In this document: positions 43,233 through 53,104 of the stretch, one piece after another
Layout of the letters: each line of letters begins with the position of its first letter
How positions within the stretch are numbered: the stretch's first letter is position 1
Assembly (NCBI RefSeq): GCF_016862395.1
Contig: NZ_BOMW01000043.1
Span: 1 to 64,000 of the forward strand
Source of the DNA: Actinoplanes siamensis
Lineage (GTDB): Bacteria; Actinomycetota; Actinomycetes; Mycobacteriales; Micromonosporaceae
Length of the DNA stretch: 64,000 bases
Direction of reading: 5' to 3'
Position numbers and translations under genes: made by a program
Notes under the pieces: generated by a model
Databases searched by the model: none
What the model saw: only the letters and a program-made list of their open reading frames with translations
Told to the model about the DNA's origin: nothing

Positions 43233-44768
43233 ATGGACAACCTCGACGACTGGGTGGCGTTCCTGCGGGCGGCCGCCACCGCATTGGACGCCGGGGAGGT
43301 GCTCGGCCGGCTCGACGAGACGACCGCGACCGACCCGCGCGATGACGACCTCGCCGTTCTGGTCACCGGACGGGGCAGCGGGCCGCGCCGGATGCTCGCC
43401 CGACTGGGCGCCGAGGACGCCGGGACGGTCCCGGTCGTGCCGGCCGGCACCCGGTGGAGCGCGGCCCCCGCGCTGGATCTGGTCGGCGGCACCGCCCGGA
43501 CGACCGCGGAGCGGCTGGCCCGCCACAGCGACGTGGTGATCCACGTCGTCCCGGCGACGGCGTCGATCGACGGCACCGATCGGGACTTCCTCGCCGGGTC
43601 CGTCGTCGCGGTCGCGCACGTGCCGGTGATCGCCGTCGTGGTCGCCGACCTCGACCGGGTCGAGCCCGTGGACCGGGACCCGCTGATGACCTATGTCCGC
43701 GACGCGGCCGGGACGATGGACGAGCGGATCGCGGTCGGCGAGTGGCCCGGCGACGACTTCGAGGACTGGTGGCGGCGATTGCTGCCCGGCCCGCGGCCGG
43801 CCCGCTCGGCCCAGCGCCTGGCCCAGTTGGCCGACTGCGCCGACGCGGTGGCCGAGGCCGCGACCCGCGCGGTCGAGCGGGCCCGGCAGCAGGCGCCCGA
43901 CGAGCACCTGGGCACCGCCGGCCGGCTCGCGGCCCGCTCGCTCGACGCCGCGCAGGTGCGGCGTGAGCTGCGCAAGCGGCAGGAGACGGCGGTCGGCATC
44001 GCGAACGCGAGCATGACCGAGGCCGCCGAGCGGCTCGCCGCGGTGACCACGGCTCGGATCCGTGCCGCCGGCCCGGACGGTGTCGACGCGGTCCTCGACC
44101 GGTTCCCGGCCGAGGCGATCCGCATGGTCGACGAGGTCCAGGAGAGCTTCGCGCGTACGGTCGCGGCCGACGTCGCCTGGTTCGACGAGCGACTGACCGC
44201 CCTGTTCGAGGCGATGGGCGCCGCGGGCCGCCCCGGGCTCGTCCCGCGCACGCCGGTGGCGTCCCGGCCGGTCCCGGCGTACCGGGAGGCCCTGTGGATC
44301 ACCGACAAGGTGACGCCGCTGGCCGGCATGCTGAGCAGGTTCGGCACCCGGCTGGCCATCGGGCTGATCAAGGACAAACTCGGCGGCGACGCGAGCCGAG
44401 GCCTCAAGCGTGTCGCGTTCACCGCGGTCGACGGCAGCACCGACGTACCAACGCAGGTCGGCCGGACGGTGGAGGGACACGTCGCCGCCTGGCTCGAGCG
44501 CTGGGACCGATCGCGGCGCACTGAGGCCGCGGACCGGGCCACTCGGGCCGCCACCGGCCTGCTGGTGCGCGAGAACGACCTGGCCGAGGCCGCCCGTGTC
44601 GTCTACGACGGTCTGGCCGACGAGTTCGACAAGGCCCGCGGCGGCTGGCAGGAGCCCGGCGACCGGGCCGGCCAGCCGACCGCGGCCGAGGTCCGGGCGC
44701 GGTCGCTGGCCGAGCGGGCCCGCACCGTTTCCCTCGACATCCACCGCGCGATCCGGGAGGCACGATGA
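43233..44768 (+). CDS. Dynamin-like protein with degenerate GTPase motifs
   Basis: 511 residues. The N-terminal domain has the shape of a GTPase (a VLVTG strand, DVVIHVVPATAS, VIAVVVADLDRV like a G4 region) but its P-loop is GRGSGPRR, without Lys-Ser/Thr, so nucleotide hydrolysis is doubtful. Long helical segments (about 190-310 and 370-500) resemble a dynamin stalk. It overlaps the next gene by ATGA. The pair resembles tandem dynamin-like genes of other actinobacteria. It probably forms hetero-oligomers with the active partner on membranes. Confidence 0.65.
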   Translation: MDNLDDWVAFLRAAATALDAGEVLGRLDETTATDPRDDDLAVLVTGRGSGPRRMLARLGAEDAGTVPVVPAGTRWSAAPALDLVGGTARTTAERLARHSDVVIHVVPATASIDGTDRDFLAGSVVAVAHVPVIAVVVADLDRVEPVDRDPLMTYVRDAAGTMDERIAVGEWPGDDFEDWWRRLLPGPRPARSAQRLAQLADCADAVAEAATRAVERARQQAPDEHLGTAGRLAARSLDAAQVRRELRKRQETAVGIANASMTEAAERLAAVTTARIRAAGPDGVDAVLDRFPAEAIRMVDEVQESFARTVAADVAWFDERLTALFEAMGAAGRPGLVPRTPVASRPVPAYREALWITDKVTPLAGMLSRFGTRLAIGLIKDKLGGDASRGLKRVAFTAVDGSTDVPTQVGRTVEGHVAAWLERWDRSRRTEAADRATRAATGLLVRENDLAEAARVVYDGLADEFDKARGGWQEPGDRAGQPTAAEVRARSLAERARTVSLDIHRAIREAR

Positions 44769-46678
44769 CCGTCAAGCTGGAGAACGGGCTGGGTCGGCTG
44801 CATCGGGACGGCGAGCGGGCCGGCGCGGCGCTGGAAGCCCTCCAGGACGCCGCCGCGCGGTTGGGCAACACCGGCCTCGCGGATCAGCTGGCGAGGCTGA
44901 TCGAGCAGTTCCGGCGCAACGTGCTGCGGGTGGCGTTCGTCGGCCATTTCGACGCGGGCAAGAGCACGCTGATCAACGCGCTGCTGGGCGGCCGGGCGCT
45001 GCCCGCCCGGATGCGGCCGACCACCGCGATGATCACGGTGGTCCGCTCCGGCGCGGACGACGCGGCGCGGCTGCACTTCCGGGACCGCGGCCGTGAGCCG
45101 ATCCCGGTCCCGCTCGCCGAGTTGGAGAGCCACCTGGTGATCGACGGCAAGGATGATGCGCCGAGTCCGTACGACATGGTGGTCATCCCGCATCGGTCGG
45201 ATCTGCTCGCCGACGGCGTCGAACTGGCCGACACCCCTGGACTGGGCGACGCGTACCGCAACAGCCAGGCGCGGCTCGACGCGGTGGTCCGCTACGTGGC
45301 CGCCGCCGACGCGGTCGTCTACGTCTCGACCAGCAACGGCTTCATGGGCGCCGACGACCAGAATTTCGTGTACGACGTCCTGCAGCCGATCGGACACAGC
45401 GCTCTGCTCGTGGTGGGCACCTGGGCGGACGCCCTCGAGGACGAGCCAGGTGGCCCGGACGCCGCCAAGGCGTACCTGACCGGAACCGTCGCCGAGATCG
45501 CCCCTGCCGAGCGGGTCTTCTTCGTCAACGGCATCGGCGCGGTGAAGGCGCACGAGGCAGGCGACCGGCTGGCCCTGGCCGCGTCCGGGGTGCCCGCGTT
45601 CGAGGCGGCGCTCCGGTCGTTCCTGGTCGACCGCAAGGCCGGCGTCAAGCTGAGCCGGGCAGTGCTGGCCGCCGAGCGGGTCGCCGACGGCCTCACCGCC
45701 GAGATCGCCCAGTTGCGCGACCTGCGCGAGCAGGACGCCGACAAGGTCCGGAGCCGCTGCACGGCGGTTGAGGAGCAGTTGCCGGTTCTGCGCAAGCAGA
45801 GGAAGAGCGTGCGGCACACCATGGCGCCGATCGTGGCCCGTCTCGAAGCGGAGGTGCAGGACTGCGCCGCGGACTTCCTGCGGGCCACCGCGGACAGCTG
45901 CGCCGAGTGGATCGCCGCGATGGACGACCCGCAGGCCGTGTCGCTGATCGAGCGGTTCCAGGTGACCGCCCGGGCGAAGGCGGCGGCCCAGGCGGCCGCC
46001 GACGAGCTCAGCGGCCGCCTGCAGCGGGAGGTCGCGAGCTGGCAGCGTGAGCGGCTGGGGGCGATAGTGGAGCGGCACCTGGCCGAACTGCGCCGGGCCG
46101 TCGATCCTGACCTGGCGAGTGCCTCGGCCTTCGCCGACCAACTGCTGCGGACGCTGGACGGGAAGGACGCGGAGGCGACCGGCGGTGGCTCGCTGCGCTG
46201 GCACCTGCACGATCTGGATCCGGTCGCCCTCGAACATCCGGCACCCGCCGCGTCCACCGCCATCCACGAGATCGCGGCCCAGGCGGCGGCCAGGATGATC
46301 GCGATCGGCATCGTGGCGCAGTTCCTGTCGCTGTTCACGATGCTGCCGGGGGTGGCCGTGGCCGCTGTGCTCGGCGCGTTCGTCCCCGGCTGGGGCGAAC
46401 GCGCGGTCCGGCGCAAGGTCGGCGAGACGACCGCGGCCCGGCTGCGCGCGGAGGCGCCGGCCTGGGGCGCCGCGGTGCGGCGCACTGTCGCGGAAGGCGT
46501 CGGGACGATGCGGGCCACGCTGGACACCGCGATGCGGGAACAGGTGGCCGACATCGAGGACCGGATCAAGGCCCGGCGGGCCGCCCTGGACGGTGATCCG
46601 GACGGGGTCGTCCGCGATCTGGACCGTGCCACCGAGGCGGTGCGGTTCGCCCGGGCGAAGATCGCGGAGATCGGGTAG
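44765..46678 (+). CDS. Dynamin-family GTPase
   Basis: 637 residues from ATG 44765. G1 is intact (GHFDAGKST, about 59-67), G2 Thr lies in MRPTTAMITV, G3 is DTPGLGD (about 156), and G4 is a weak GTWAD (about 216). Long helical stalk segments follow, and a hydrophobic hairpin (about 510-545, IGIVAQFLSLFTMLPG and VAVAAVLGAFVPG) acts as a membrane paddle. Bacterial dynamins remodel or seal membranes and some protect against phage or antibiotics. Divergent transcription from a CHAT operon is unusual. Confidence 0.88.
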   Translation: MTVKLENGLGRLHRDGERAGAALEALQDAAARLGNTGLADQLARLIEQFRRNVLRVAFVGHFDAGKSTLINALLGGRALPARMRPTTAMITVVRSGADDAARLHFRDRGREPIPVPLAELESHLVIDGKDDAPSPYDMVVIPHRSDLLADGVELADTPGLGDAYRNSQARLDAVVRYVAAADAVVYVSTSNGFMGADDQNFVYDVLQPIGHSALLVVGTWADALEDEPGGPDAAKAYLTGTVAEIAPAERVFFVNGIGAVKAHEAGDRLALAASGVPAFEAALRSFLVDRKAGVKLSRAVLAAERVADGLTAEIAQLRDLREQDADKVRSRCTAVEEQLPVLRKQRKSVRHTMAPIVARLEAEVQDCAADFLRATADSCAEWIAAMDDPQAVSLIERFQVTARAKAAAQAAADELSGRLQREVASWQRERLGAIVERHLAELRRAVDPDLASASAFADQLLRTLDGKDAEATGGGSLRWHLHDLDPVALEHPAPAASTAIHEIAAQAAARMIAIGIVAQFLSLFTMLPGVAVAAVLGAFVPGWGERAVRRKVGETTAARLRAEAPAWGAAVRRTVAEGVGTMRATLDTAMREQVADIEDRIKARRAALDGDPDGVVRDLDRATEAVRFARAKIAEIG

Positions 46679-46756
46679 CGAGCACCGACGAGGAACGGCC
46701 CTCCACCCGGCTGAACCGGTCGGCCGTGGCGGTGTCGGTCCACCTATGCTCGGCTG

Positions 46757-47602
46757 ATGCGCGGTCTCGCCGAGAATCAGAAATGCCGGATTCGGACGTA
46801 CGACGTCAGCGCCGGCACCACGGCGGTCGTGCACACCAGTTCGGCGGTCCTCTACGAGGCGCCGAACTGGTCCGTGGCCGGTGATCTGATCCTCAACGGG
46901 GACGGGCTGCTGTGGCGGCTGCCCGCCGACGGGTCGGCGCCGCCGCGGCGGATCCCGCTCGACGGCGTGCCGCCGCTCAACAACGACCACGTGCTCTTCG
47001 GCGACGTGGTGTTCCTGTCCGCCGACGACGGTCACCTCTACCAGGCGCCGCTGGCCGGGGGCGCCGGTCGCCGGGTGACCCACGAGGATCGGATGCACTT
47101 CCTGCACGGGGTCAGCCCGGACGGTGCCACTCTGGCGTACGTCGGTATCGAGCGGCAGCGGTGGGACGCCGGCACCCTGTGGACGATCGGGGCCGGCGGC
47201 GGCCGGTCCACCCGGCTCACCCCGGAGGGCGGCCCGGACGACGGTCCGGAGTACTCGCCGGACGGCAAGTGGATCTACTTCAACACCGAGCGGTTCGGCG
47301 CCAACGCGCAGATCGCCCGGATCCGCCCGGACGGCACCGGGCTGGAGCAGCTCACCTTCGACGAGCGGGTGAACTGGTTCCCGCACCTCGCGCCGGACGG
47401 CAGCCGCGCGGTCTACCTGAGCTACCCGCCGGGGACCCGGGGGCACCCGGCGGATCTGCCCGTGGAGTTGCGGCTGGTGGAGGGCGACGACTGGCGCGCC
47501 GGACGCACCGTGGTCGCACTCTCCGGTGGTCAGGGCACGATCAACGTCAACAGCTGGTCGCCGGATTCGCGCCGGTTCGCCTTCATCGACTACGTGTTCT
47601 GA
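46757..47602 (+). CDS. TolB-like beta-propeller protein
   Basis: 281 residues made of WD40-like PD40 repeats (SPDGATLAYV, SPDGKWIYFN, APDGSRAVYL, SPDSRRFAFI). There is no signal peptide, so it acts in the cytoplasm. A TATGCT box six bases before ATG 46757 implies a leaderless mRNA, and thus its own promoter, independent of the dynamin genes 78 bp upstream. Proteins of this size are often annotated as TolB family biopolymer-transport-like; the real ligand is unknown. Confidence 0.8.
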   Translation: MRGLAENQKCRIRTYDVSAGTTAVVHTSSAVLYEAPNWSVAGDLILNGDGLLWRLPADGSAPPRRIPLDGVPPLNNDHVLFGDVVFLSADDGHLYQAPLAGGAGRRVTHEDRMHFLHGVSPDGATLAYVGIERQRWDAGTLWTIGAGGGRSTRLTPEGGPDDGPEYSPDGKWIYFNTERFGANAQIARIRPDGTGLEQLTFDERVNWFPHLAPDGSRAVYLSYPPGTRGHPADLPVELRLVEGDDWRAGRTVVALSGGQGTINVNSWSPDSRRFAFIDYVF

Positions 47603-47609
47603 GCCAAAC

Positions 47610-47670
47610 TGGCACCAGTTAGTGCCATCAATGCTTGCGCGTGTGCCACGCGCGTGCCATAGTGGTGCCA
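47610..47670 (+). promoter_or_regulatory. GTGCCA repeat array, probable RHH operator
   Basis: GTGCCA occurs at 47622, 47643, 47654 and 47665, the last three exactly 11 bp apart, plus one inverted copy (TGGCAC) at 47610. The last copy overlaps the ATG of the ribbon-helix-helix gene. The spacing of one helical turn suits cooperative RHH dimer binding and autorepression. Confidence 0.6.
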
Positions 47671-48185
47671 TGGACTTGACCTCGTATGTGAGCAACCTCG
47701 GCCGTGAGTTCGCCACACTCGCCGAGGCCGGGGGCGAGCAGTCGCGTGCGCTGGTCGAGCGCCTGACCGGATCGCTCGAGTCGGCGATCCGGATGACGCT
47801 GCTGGACGCGCTGTCGGCCGCGGCCGGCGAGATCACCCGCGACCTGGCGCCCGGCTCGGTGGAGCTGCGCCTGCGCGGCCGCGACCCGGAGTTCGTCGTC
47901 ACCCCGCCACCCGCCGACCCCGCGCCGGCCACCGCCGCGCCGGCGCCGGATCCGGAGCCTGCCCCGGCCTTCGCCGAGGACGGCCCGGCCGCCCGGATCA
48001 ACGTGCGCATGCCGGAGCAGCTCAAGGCCGCGATCGAGGAGGCCGCCGCCAAGGAGGGGCGCTCGGTCAACGCCTGGCTGGTCCGCGCCGCGACGGCCGG
48101 CCTGCAGCAGCCCAGCCACGAGCCGGCCGCCGAGCCGCGCGGCGCCAAACGCAACGCGCAGCGCTTCACCGGCTGGGTTCGCTGA
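47670..48185 (+). CDS. Ribbon-helix-helix (Arc/HicB-like) protein
   Basis: 171 residues from ATG 47670, likely leaderless (CATAGT seven bases upstream). An N-terminal helical region of about 70 residues and a Pro/Ala-rich linker precede the RHH domain at about 110-150 (RINVRMPEQLKAAIEEAAAK, EGRSVNAWLVRAA). RHH dimers bind direct repeats; the GTGCCA array across its start is the natural site. The following DUF4097-ABC genes are 73 bp downstream and could be co-controlled. It may also be an antitoxin-like regulator, but no toxin gene is adjacent. Confidence 0.82.
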   Translation: MDLTSYVSNLGREFATLAEAGGEQSRALVERLTGSLESAIRMTLLDALSAAAGEITRDLAPGSVELRLRGRDPEFVVTPPPADPAPATAAPAPDPEPAPAFAEDGPAARINVRMPEQLKAAIEEAAAKEGRSVNAWLVRAATAGLQQPSHEPAAEPRGAKRNAQRFTGWVR

Positions 48186-48258
48186 CCGCAACCCCCTTCT
48201 TCCCACACCGTCCCTGTCTTGCGGGGACGTCTCACCCACCCACTACCCGGGGACCACC

Positions 48259-49113
48259 ATGCCGAAATTCGACACACCCGCATCGATCTTCGTCAACATC
48301 GAGTTCGGCGTCGGCAACGTGCGGATCGCCGCGAGCGACCGGACCGACACCGTCGTCGACGTCCGCCCGACGAACGAGTCCGACGAGTCCGACGTACGGG
48401 CCGCCGCCGACCTCCGCGTCGAGTACGCCAACGGCCGGCTCGACATCACCGGCCCCAAGCGGCTCCTCGACTTCTCCAAAAAGAGCCGGTCCGCCGACGT
48501 GACGATCGAGCTGCCCACCGACTCCCGGCTCGACCTGCACCTGGTGGCCGGCGAGGTCCGGACCACCGGCCGGCTCGGCGAGTGCAAGGTCAAGACCACC
48601 GGCAACGTCCAGCTCGAACAGACCGGCCCGCTGCGCCTGCACACCGGAGCCGGGAACATCACCGCCGACAGCGTCCGGGGCGACGCGGACATCTCCACCG
48701 GCACCGGCAAGGTGCAGGTCGGCGACGTCGACGGCGCGGTGCAGGTGCGCAACTCCAACGGCGACACCACCGTCGACGCGGCCACCGGCGAGGTGCGGGT
48801 GCGCAACGCCAACGGCGACATCGAGATCGAACGGCTCGGCGCCGGCGCCGACGTGAAGACCTCCAACGGCGGCATCCGCCTCGGCGAGTTGGTCCACGGC
48901 TCGGTCACCCTCGGCACCGCCACCGGGGACCTGGACATCGGCATCGCCGCCGGCACCGCCGCCTGGCTCGAGGTGACCACCGGCTACGGCCACGTGCGCA
49001 ACCTGCTGGAACAGGGCGGCGAGCCGGCAGCCACCGAGCAGAGCGTCGAGGTGCGGGGCCGCACCGCGTTCGGCGACATCACCATCCACCGCTCCTCCGT
49101 CGGGAAGGCCTGA
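48259..49113 (+). CDS. DUF4097 beta-strand repeat protein
   Basis: 284 residues with no signal peptide or membrane helix. It is a beta-solenoid-like DUF4097 protein; the repeating pattern is visible in TGEVRVRNANGDIEIERLGA and GAGNITADSVRGDADIS. Members are often linked to ABC exporters or envelope stress. It is directly upstream of a DrrA/DrrB-type exporter (one base between stop and next start), so they are co-transcribed. Confidence 0.85.
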   Translation: MPKFDTPASIFVNIEFGVGNVRIAASDRTDTVVDVRPTNESDESDVRAAADLRVEYANGRLDITGPKRLLDFSKKSRSADVTIELPTDSRLDLHLVAGEVRTTGRLGECKVKTTGNVQLEQTGPLRLHTGAGNITADSVRGDADISTGTGKVQVGDVDGAVQVRNSNGDTTVDAATGEVRVRNANGDIEIERLGAGADVKTSNGGIRLGELVHGSVTLGTATGDLDIGIAAGTAAWLEVTTGYGHVRNLLEQGGEPAATEQSVEVRGRTAFGDITIHRSSVGKA

Positions 49114-49114
49114 C

Positions 49115-49872
<758 letters not shown>

Positions 49873-49876
<4 letters not shown>

Positions 49877-50634
49877 GCACGCGCGCCATCAGCGACACCG
49901 GGGTGCTGCTCGGGCGCTCCATGCGGCACATCACCCGCAGCCTGGACACCATCATCACGGTCACGATCATGCCGATCGCCTTCCTGCTGCTGTTCCGCTA
50001 CGTGTTCGGCGGCGCGATCCAGGCGAACACCGACAACTACGTCAACTACCTGATGCCCGGCGTGCTGCTGATCGCCATCGCCAGCGGCATCTCGTACACC
50101 TCGTTCCGGCTCTTCAACGACATGCGGAGCGGCATCTTCGAGCGGTTCCACTCGATGCCGATCGCCCGCTCCGCGGTGCTCTGGGGGCACGCGCTGACCT
50201 CGCTGGTCTCCAACGCGATCTCGGTGGTCGTCATCATCGGGGTCGGGCTGCTCATCGGCTTCCGCTCGTCGGCGGGCGTGCTGCCGTGGCTCGCGGTGAT
50301 CGGCATCCTGGCGCTGTTCACGCTGGCGCTGACCTGGATCGCGGTGATCGCCGGGCTGAAGGCCTCCTCGATCGACGGGGCGTCGGCGTTCGCGTACCCG
50401 ATCATCTTCCTGCCGTTCATCAGCTCCGCGTTCGTCCCGACCGGCACCATGCCGGGGCCGGTGCGGGCGTTCGCGGAGAACCAGCCGGTGACCGCGATCG
50501 TCAACTCGATCCGCGCGCTGCTGGACCAGCAGCCCGTGGGCGGCGACGTCTGGGTCGCGCTGGGCTGGTGCGCCGCGATCCTGGTGGTCGCGTACGGCTT
50601 CGCGATGGCGGCCTACCGCCGCAAGATCGCCTGA
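49873..50634 (+). CDS. ABC exporter permease (DrrB-like, ABC-2 type)
   Basis: 253 residues with six membrane helices of ABC-2 type, including FERFHSMPIARSAVLWGHAL in the cytoplasmic coupling region. It completes the exporter with the ATPase gene before it and ends the unit. The 370 bases following contain no gene. Confidence 0.9.
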
Positions 50635-51007
50635 CGCGCCACCTACCGGCACCGGCCGCCGTCAGGCGGCCGGTGCAACGGGCAACCCGCGGGTCCCCGG
50701 GGGTGGTGCAGCCCTTGGCCACGCCCTGGCAAGGGGATTTCCCCGTCAGCATCGCTCGATCGAGCGAACGACGTAACTCCAGGACTGCCCTGCTCACCCA
50801 ACCACCGACGCGGGTCAGCCGGGCACTGGAGGAGTTCAAGAGCTGCATCTGCCATTCCGACATATGGTTCGAACCAGGGGTCAGCAACCGCCTGATCGAC
50901 CACACCCGGCAGCTGTACGCCGCCGCTCGACGGATCGAGGACTCCCGCCCACACGCCGAGCTGCCAGTGCGACGCCACCGCAGCCGGTCCGGCAACCGAA
51001 GGGGAGC
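50635..51007. other. Intergenic region with a 14-bp palindrome
   Basis: No gene is supported. A perfect palindrome CGCTCGATCGAGCG lies at 50753-50766. A frame reading LEEFKSCICHSDIWFEPGVS is present at about 50826-50890 but is unrecognised. Confidence 0.4.
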
Positions 51008-52294
51008 ATGCCTGTGGCCACCGCCGAAGCAACCGACCGACAGGCCGTCGTCGCTGCCGCCCACGACGACGCCCCCTCCGTGCTAAGCCTCATCCGCGAC
51101 CTCGTGGCCGTGCCCAGCCGCGGCGGCATCGATGCCTACGGCCCGATCGTCGGCCTGCTCCGCGACTGGCTGCGAGCACGCGGCCTGCACCCGCGGGTCC
51201 TGCACGCGAACGACGGCACCGACGTCGCCGTCGTCTGCGAGATCACCGGCGCACACCCCGGCCCCCGGCTGGTACTCGACGCCTGCCTGGACACCGCCCC
51301 GTTCGGCGACGAGTCCGCCTGGACCTACCCGCCGGCCACCCCCGTCGAACACGACGGCTGGCTGTACGGGCGCGGTACCGCGGACTCCAAGGCCGCCGTC
51401 GCGATCTTCAGCCACCTGGCCGCCCGACTCGCCGCCCGACGCCACCTGATCCACGGCCGCCTCGTGCTGCTGTTCGACCTCGACGAACACACCGGCGGAT
51501 TCGGCGGCGCGAAGACCTACTTCGAAGGCCCCGACGCGCCCACCGACGTGGCCGGCGTGATGATCGGCTACCCCGGCGTCGACGAGCTGGTCGTCGGCGG
51601 ACGCGGCGTCCACCGGGCCCGCCTGCACGTTCATGGCGTCAGTTCCCACTCCGGCGGCCGCGGGTCCACCCCGAATGCGATCGCCAAGGCCGCGCAACTG
51701 GTGCAGGAACTCACCGCCATGCAGCCGGTCGGCGCGGACGAGCAGTACCCGATGGGGCCGAAGGTCACCGTGACCGCCGTCGAAGGTGGCCAGGGCTACT
51801 CGGTAACCCCCGACCTGTGCACCGTCAACGTCGACATCCGCACCACGAGGTCGTTCGGTGACCGGGACGCCTACCTGCTGCTGGAACGCCAGACCGCCGG
51901 TGTGGACGGCGATTGGCCCGACACCCGCCCCACCGTCATCGAAACCGTGACCCGATGGCCTCCGTACGCCCTGAACGACGACCACCCGTTGCCGTCGGCA
52001 CTACGGGAAGCGGCCACCGACCTCGGAATTCCGGTACGGCGAAAGGTCGCCGGACCATCGAACATCGGCAACTACCTCGCCGGACGCGACGTACCCGCCA
52101 CCGCCGGATTCGGCGTGAACTACAAAGGGGTGCACGCCACCGACGAACGCATCGAGACAAGTACCATCCCCCTGATCCAAGCGGTCTACCACGCCAGCGC
52201 CCTCACCCTTCTCGGACCTGGCTCGGACGTGATCGGTGTAGGCGGTCCCACCGATCCCGATCGCCGTCCCGGCGCCGTTCGCGATGATCAATAG
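51008..52294 (+). CDS. M20-family metallopeptidase/deacylase-like protein
   Basis: 428 residues. The M20 scaffold is clear: GRGTADSKAAVA (bridging Asp), GVSSHSGGRGSTPNAI in the dimerisation domain, and a C-terminal VNYKGVHATDERI with the last His. Two usual metal ligands deviate: the His of the GHxD motif is Cys (DACLDTAP) and the second Glu of DEExG is His (DEHTGG). Some M20 subfamilies carry DEHTGG, so the second change may be subfamily-typical. Start is ATG 51008, or GTG 51014 which fits the AAGGGGAG site better. Substrate, probably an N-acyl amino acid or peptide, is unknown. Confidence 0.82.
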   Translation: MPVATAEATDRQAVVAAAHDDAPSVLSLIRDLVAVPSRGGIDAYGPIVGLLRDWLRARGLHPRVLHANDGTDVAVVCEITGAHPGPRLVLDACLDTAPFGDESAWTYPPATPVEHDGWLYGRGTADSKAAVAIFSHLAARLAARRHLIHGRLVLLFDLDEHTGGFGGAKTYFEGPDAPTDVAGVMIGYPGVDELVVGGRGVHRARLHVHGVSSHSGGRGSTPNAIAKAAQLVQELTAMQPVGADEQYPMGPKVTVTAVEGGQGYSVTPDLCTVNVDIRTTRSFGDRDAYLLLERQTAGVDGDWPDTRPTVIETVTRWPPYALNDDHPLPSALREAATDLGIPVRRKVAGPSNIGNYLAGRDVPATAGFGVNYKGVHATDERIETSTIPLIQAVYHASALTLLGPGSDVIGVGGPTDPDRRPGAVRDDQ

Positions 52295-52303
52295 AGTGGG
52301 GTC

Positions 52304-53104
52304 GTGACGATCGACGAGAATGGCGCGGAACAGGCCGAGGCCGAGTTCATGTACGACTACGAGACCGGCATGCCGGCGCGGGCCCGGGAACGTCTGGGCG
52401 TACGGGCCCTGCGGGTCGGCGGCGGAGTGGCCCTGGCCATGGTGGGCGACCCCACGTCGTACTGGAGCAAGGCTCTGGGATTCGGTCCGGAATCGCTCGA
52501 CGAGGTGATCGACTTCTACCGCGCGTCGGGCGTGCGGCAGGCCGTCATCCAACTCCTCCCACGGCACGCGGAGGCCGCCGCCGCCCGTGGCCTGCAGCGC
52601 GCCGGCACCTGGATCAAGCTGGGCGGCGACCCGGCCGGGGTAGCCGCGGCGGCCACGGACCTGCACGTCGCGCCGGTGCCGGTGGACCGGGCCGCGGAAT
52701 GGGCGGACACCGTCCTCGGCACGTTCGGCATGCCGGCCGGCGACCTGACCACGATGCTGGCGAGCACGGCCGGCCGGCCCGGCTGGCACCCGGTCGCTGC
52801 CTTCGACGCCGGCCGGATCGTGGCCGGCGCGAATCTCTTCGTCCACGGGACCGACGCCGCGCTGAACGCCGCGGCGACCCTCCCGTCGCATCGCGGCCGG
52901 GGCGCGCAGTCGGCGCTGATCGCGGCCCGCGCCGCCATCGCCGCCGAGGCCGGCTGCCGCCGGCTGTTCGCCGAGACCGGCAAACCCGCGGAGGGCACGG
53001 CCAACCCGTCGCTGTCCAACCTGCTCAAGGCCGGATTACGGCCGTTGTACGAACGGGACAACTGGCTGTGGCGGCCCCCGGCGCACGAGATGATCGTGCC
53101 ATGA
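52304..53104 (+). CDS. GNAT-family N-acetyltransferase
   Basis: 266 residues in two halves: an N-terminal degenerate half and a C-terminal GNAT domain (about 125-255) with a modified acetyl-CoA loop (LPSHRGRGAQSALIAARAAI) and a NPSLSNLLKAGLRPLYER end. A TAGAGT box six bases before GTG 52304 marks it as leaderless. It overlaps the rhodanese gene by ATGA. Substrate unknown. Confidence 0.85.
   Translation: MTIDENGAEQAEAEFMYDYETGMPARARERLGVRALRVGGGVALAMVGDPTSYWSKALGFGPESLDEVIDFYRASGVRQAVIQLLPRHAEAAAARGLQRAGTWIKLGGDPAGVAAAATDLHVAPVPVDRAAEWADTVLGTFGMPAGDLTTMLASTAGRPGWHPVAAFDAGRIVAGANLFVHGTDAALNAAATLPSHRGRGAQSALIAARAAIAAEAGCRRLFAETGKPAEGTANPSLSNLLKAGLRPLYERDNWLWRPPAHEMIVP

Noticed and set aside
44603..48283. 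A 1226-codon minus-strand open frame over the dynamin, TolB and RHH genes
   Set aside because: It is the antisense of clearly recognised proteins and has no domain-like text of its own.
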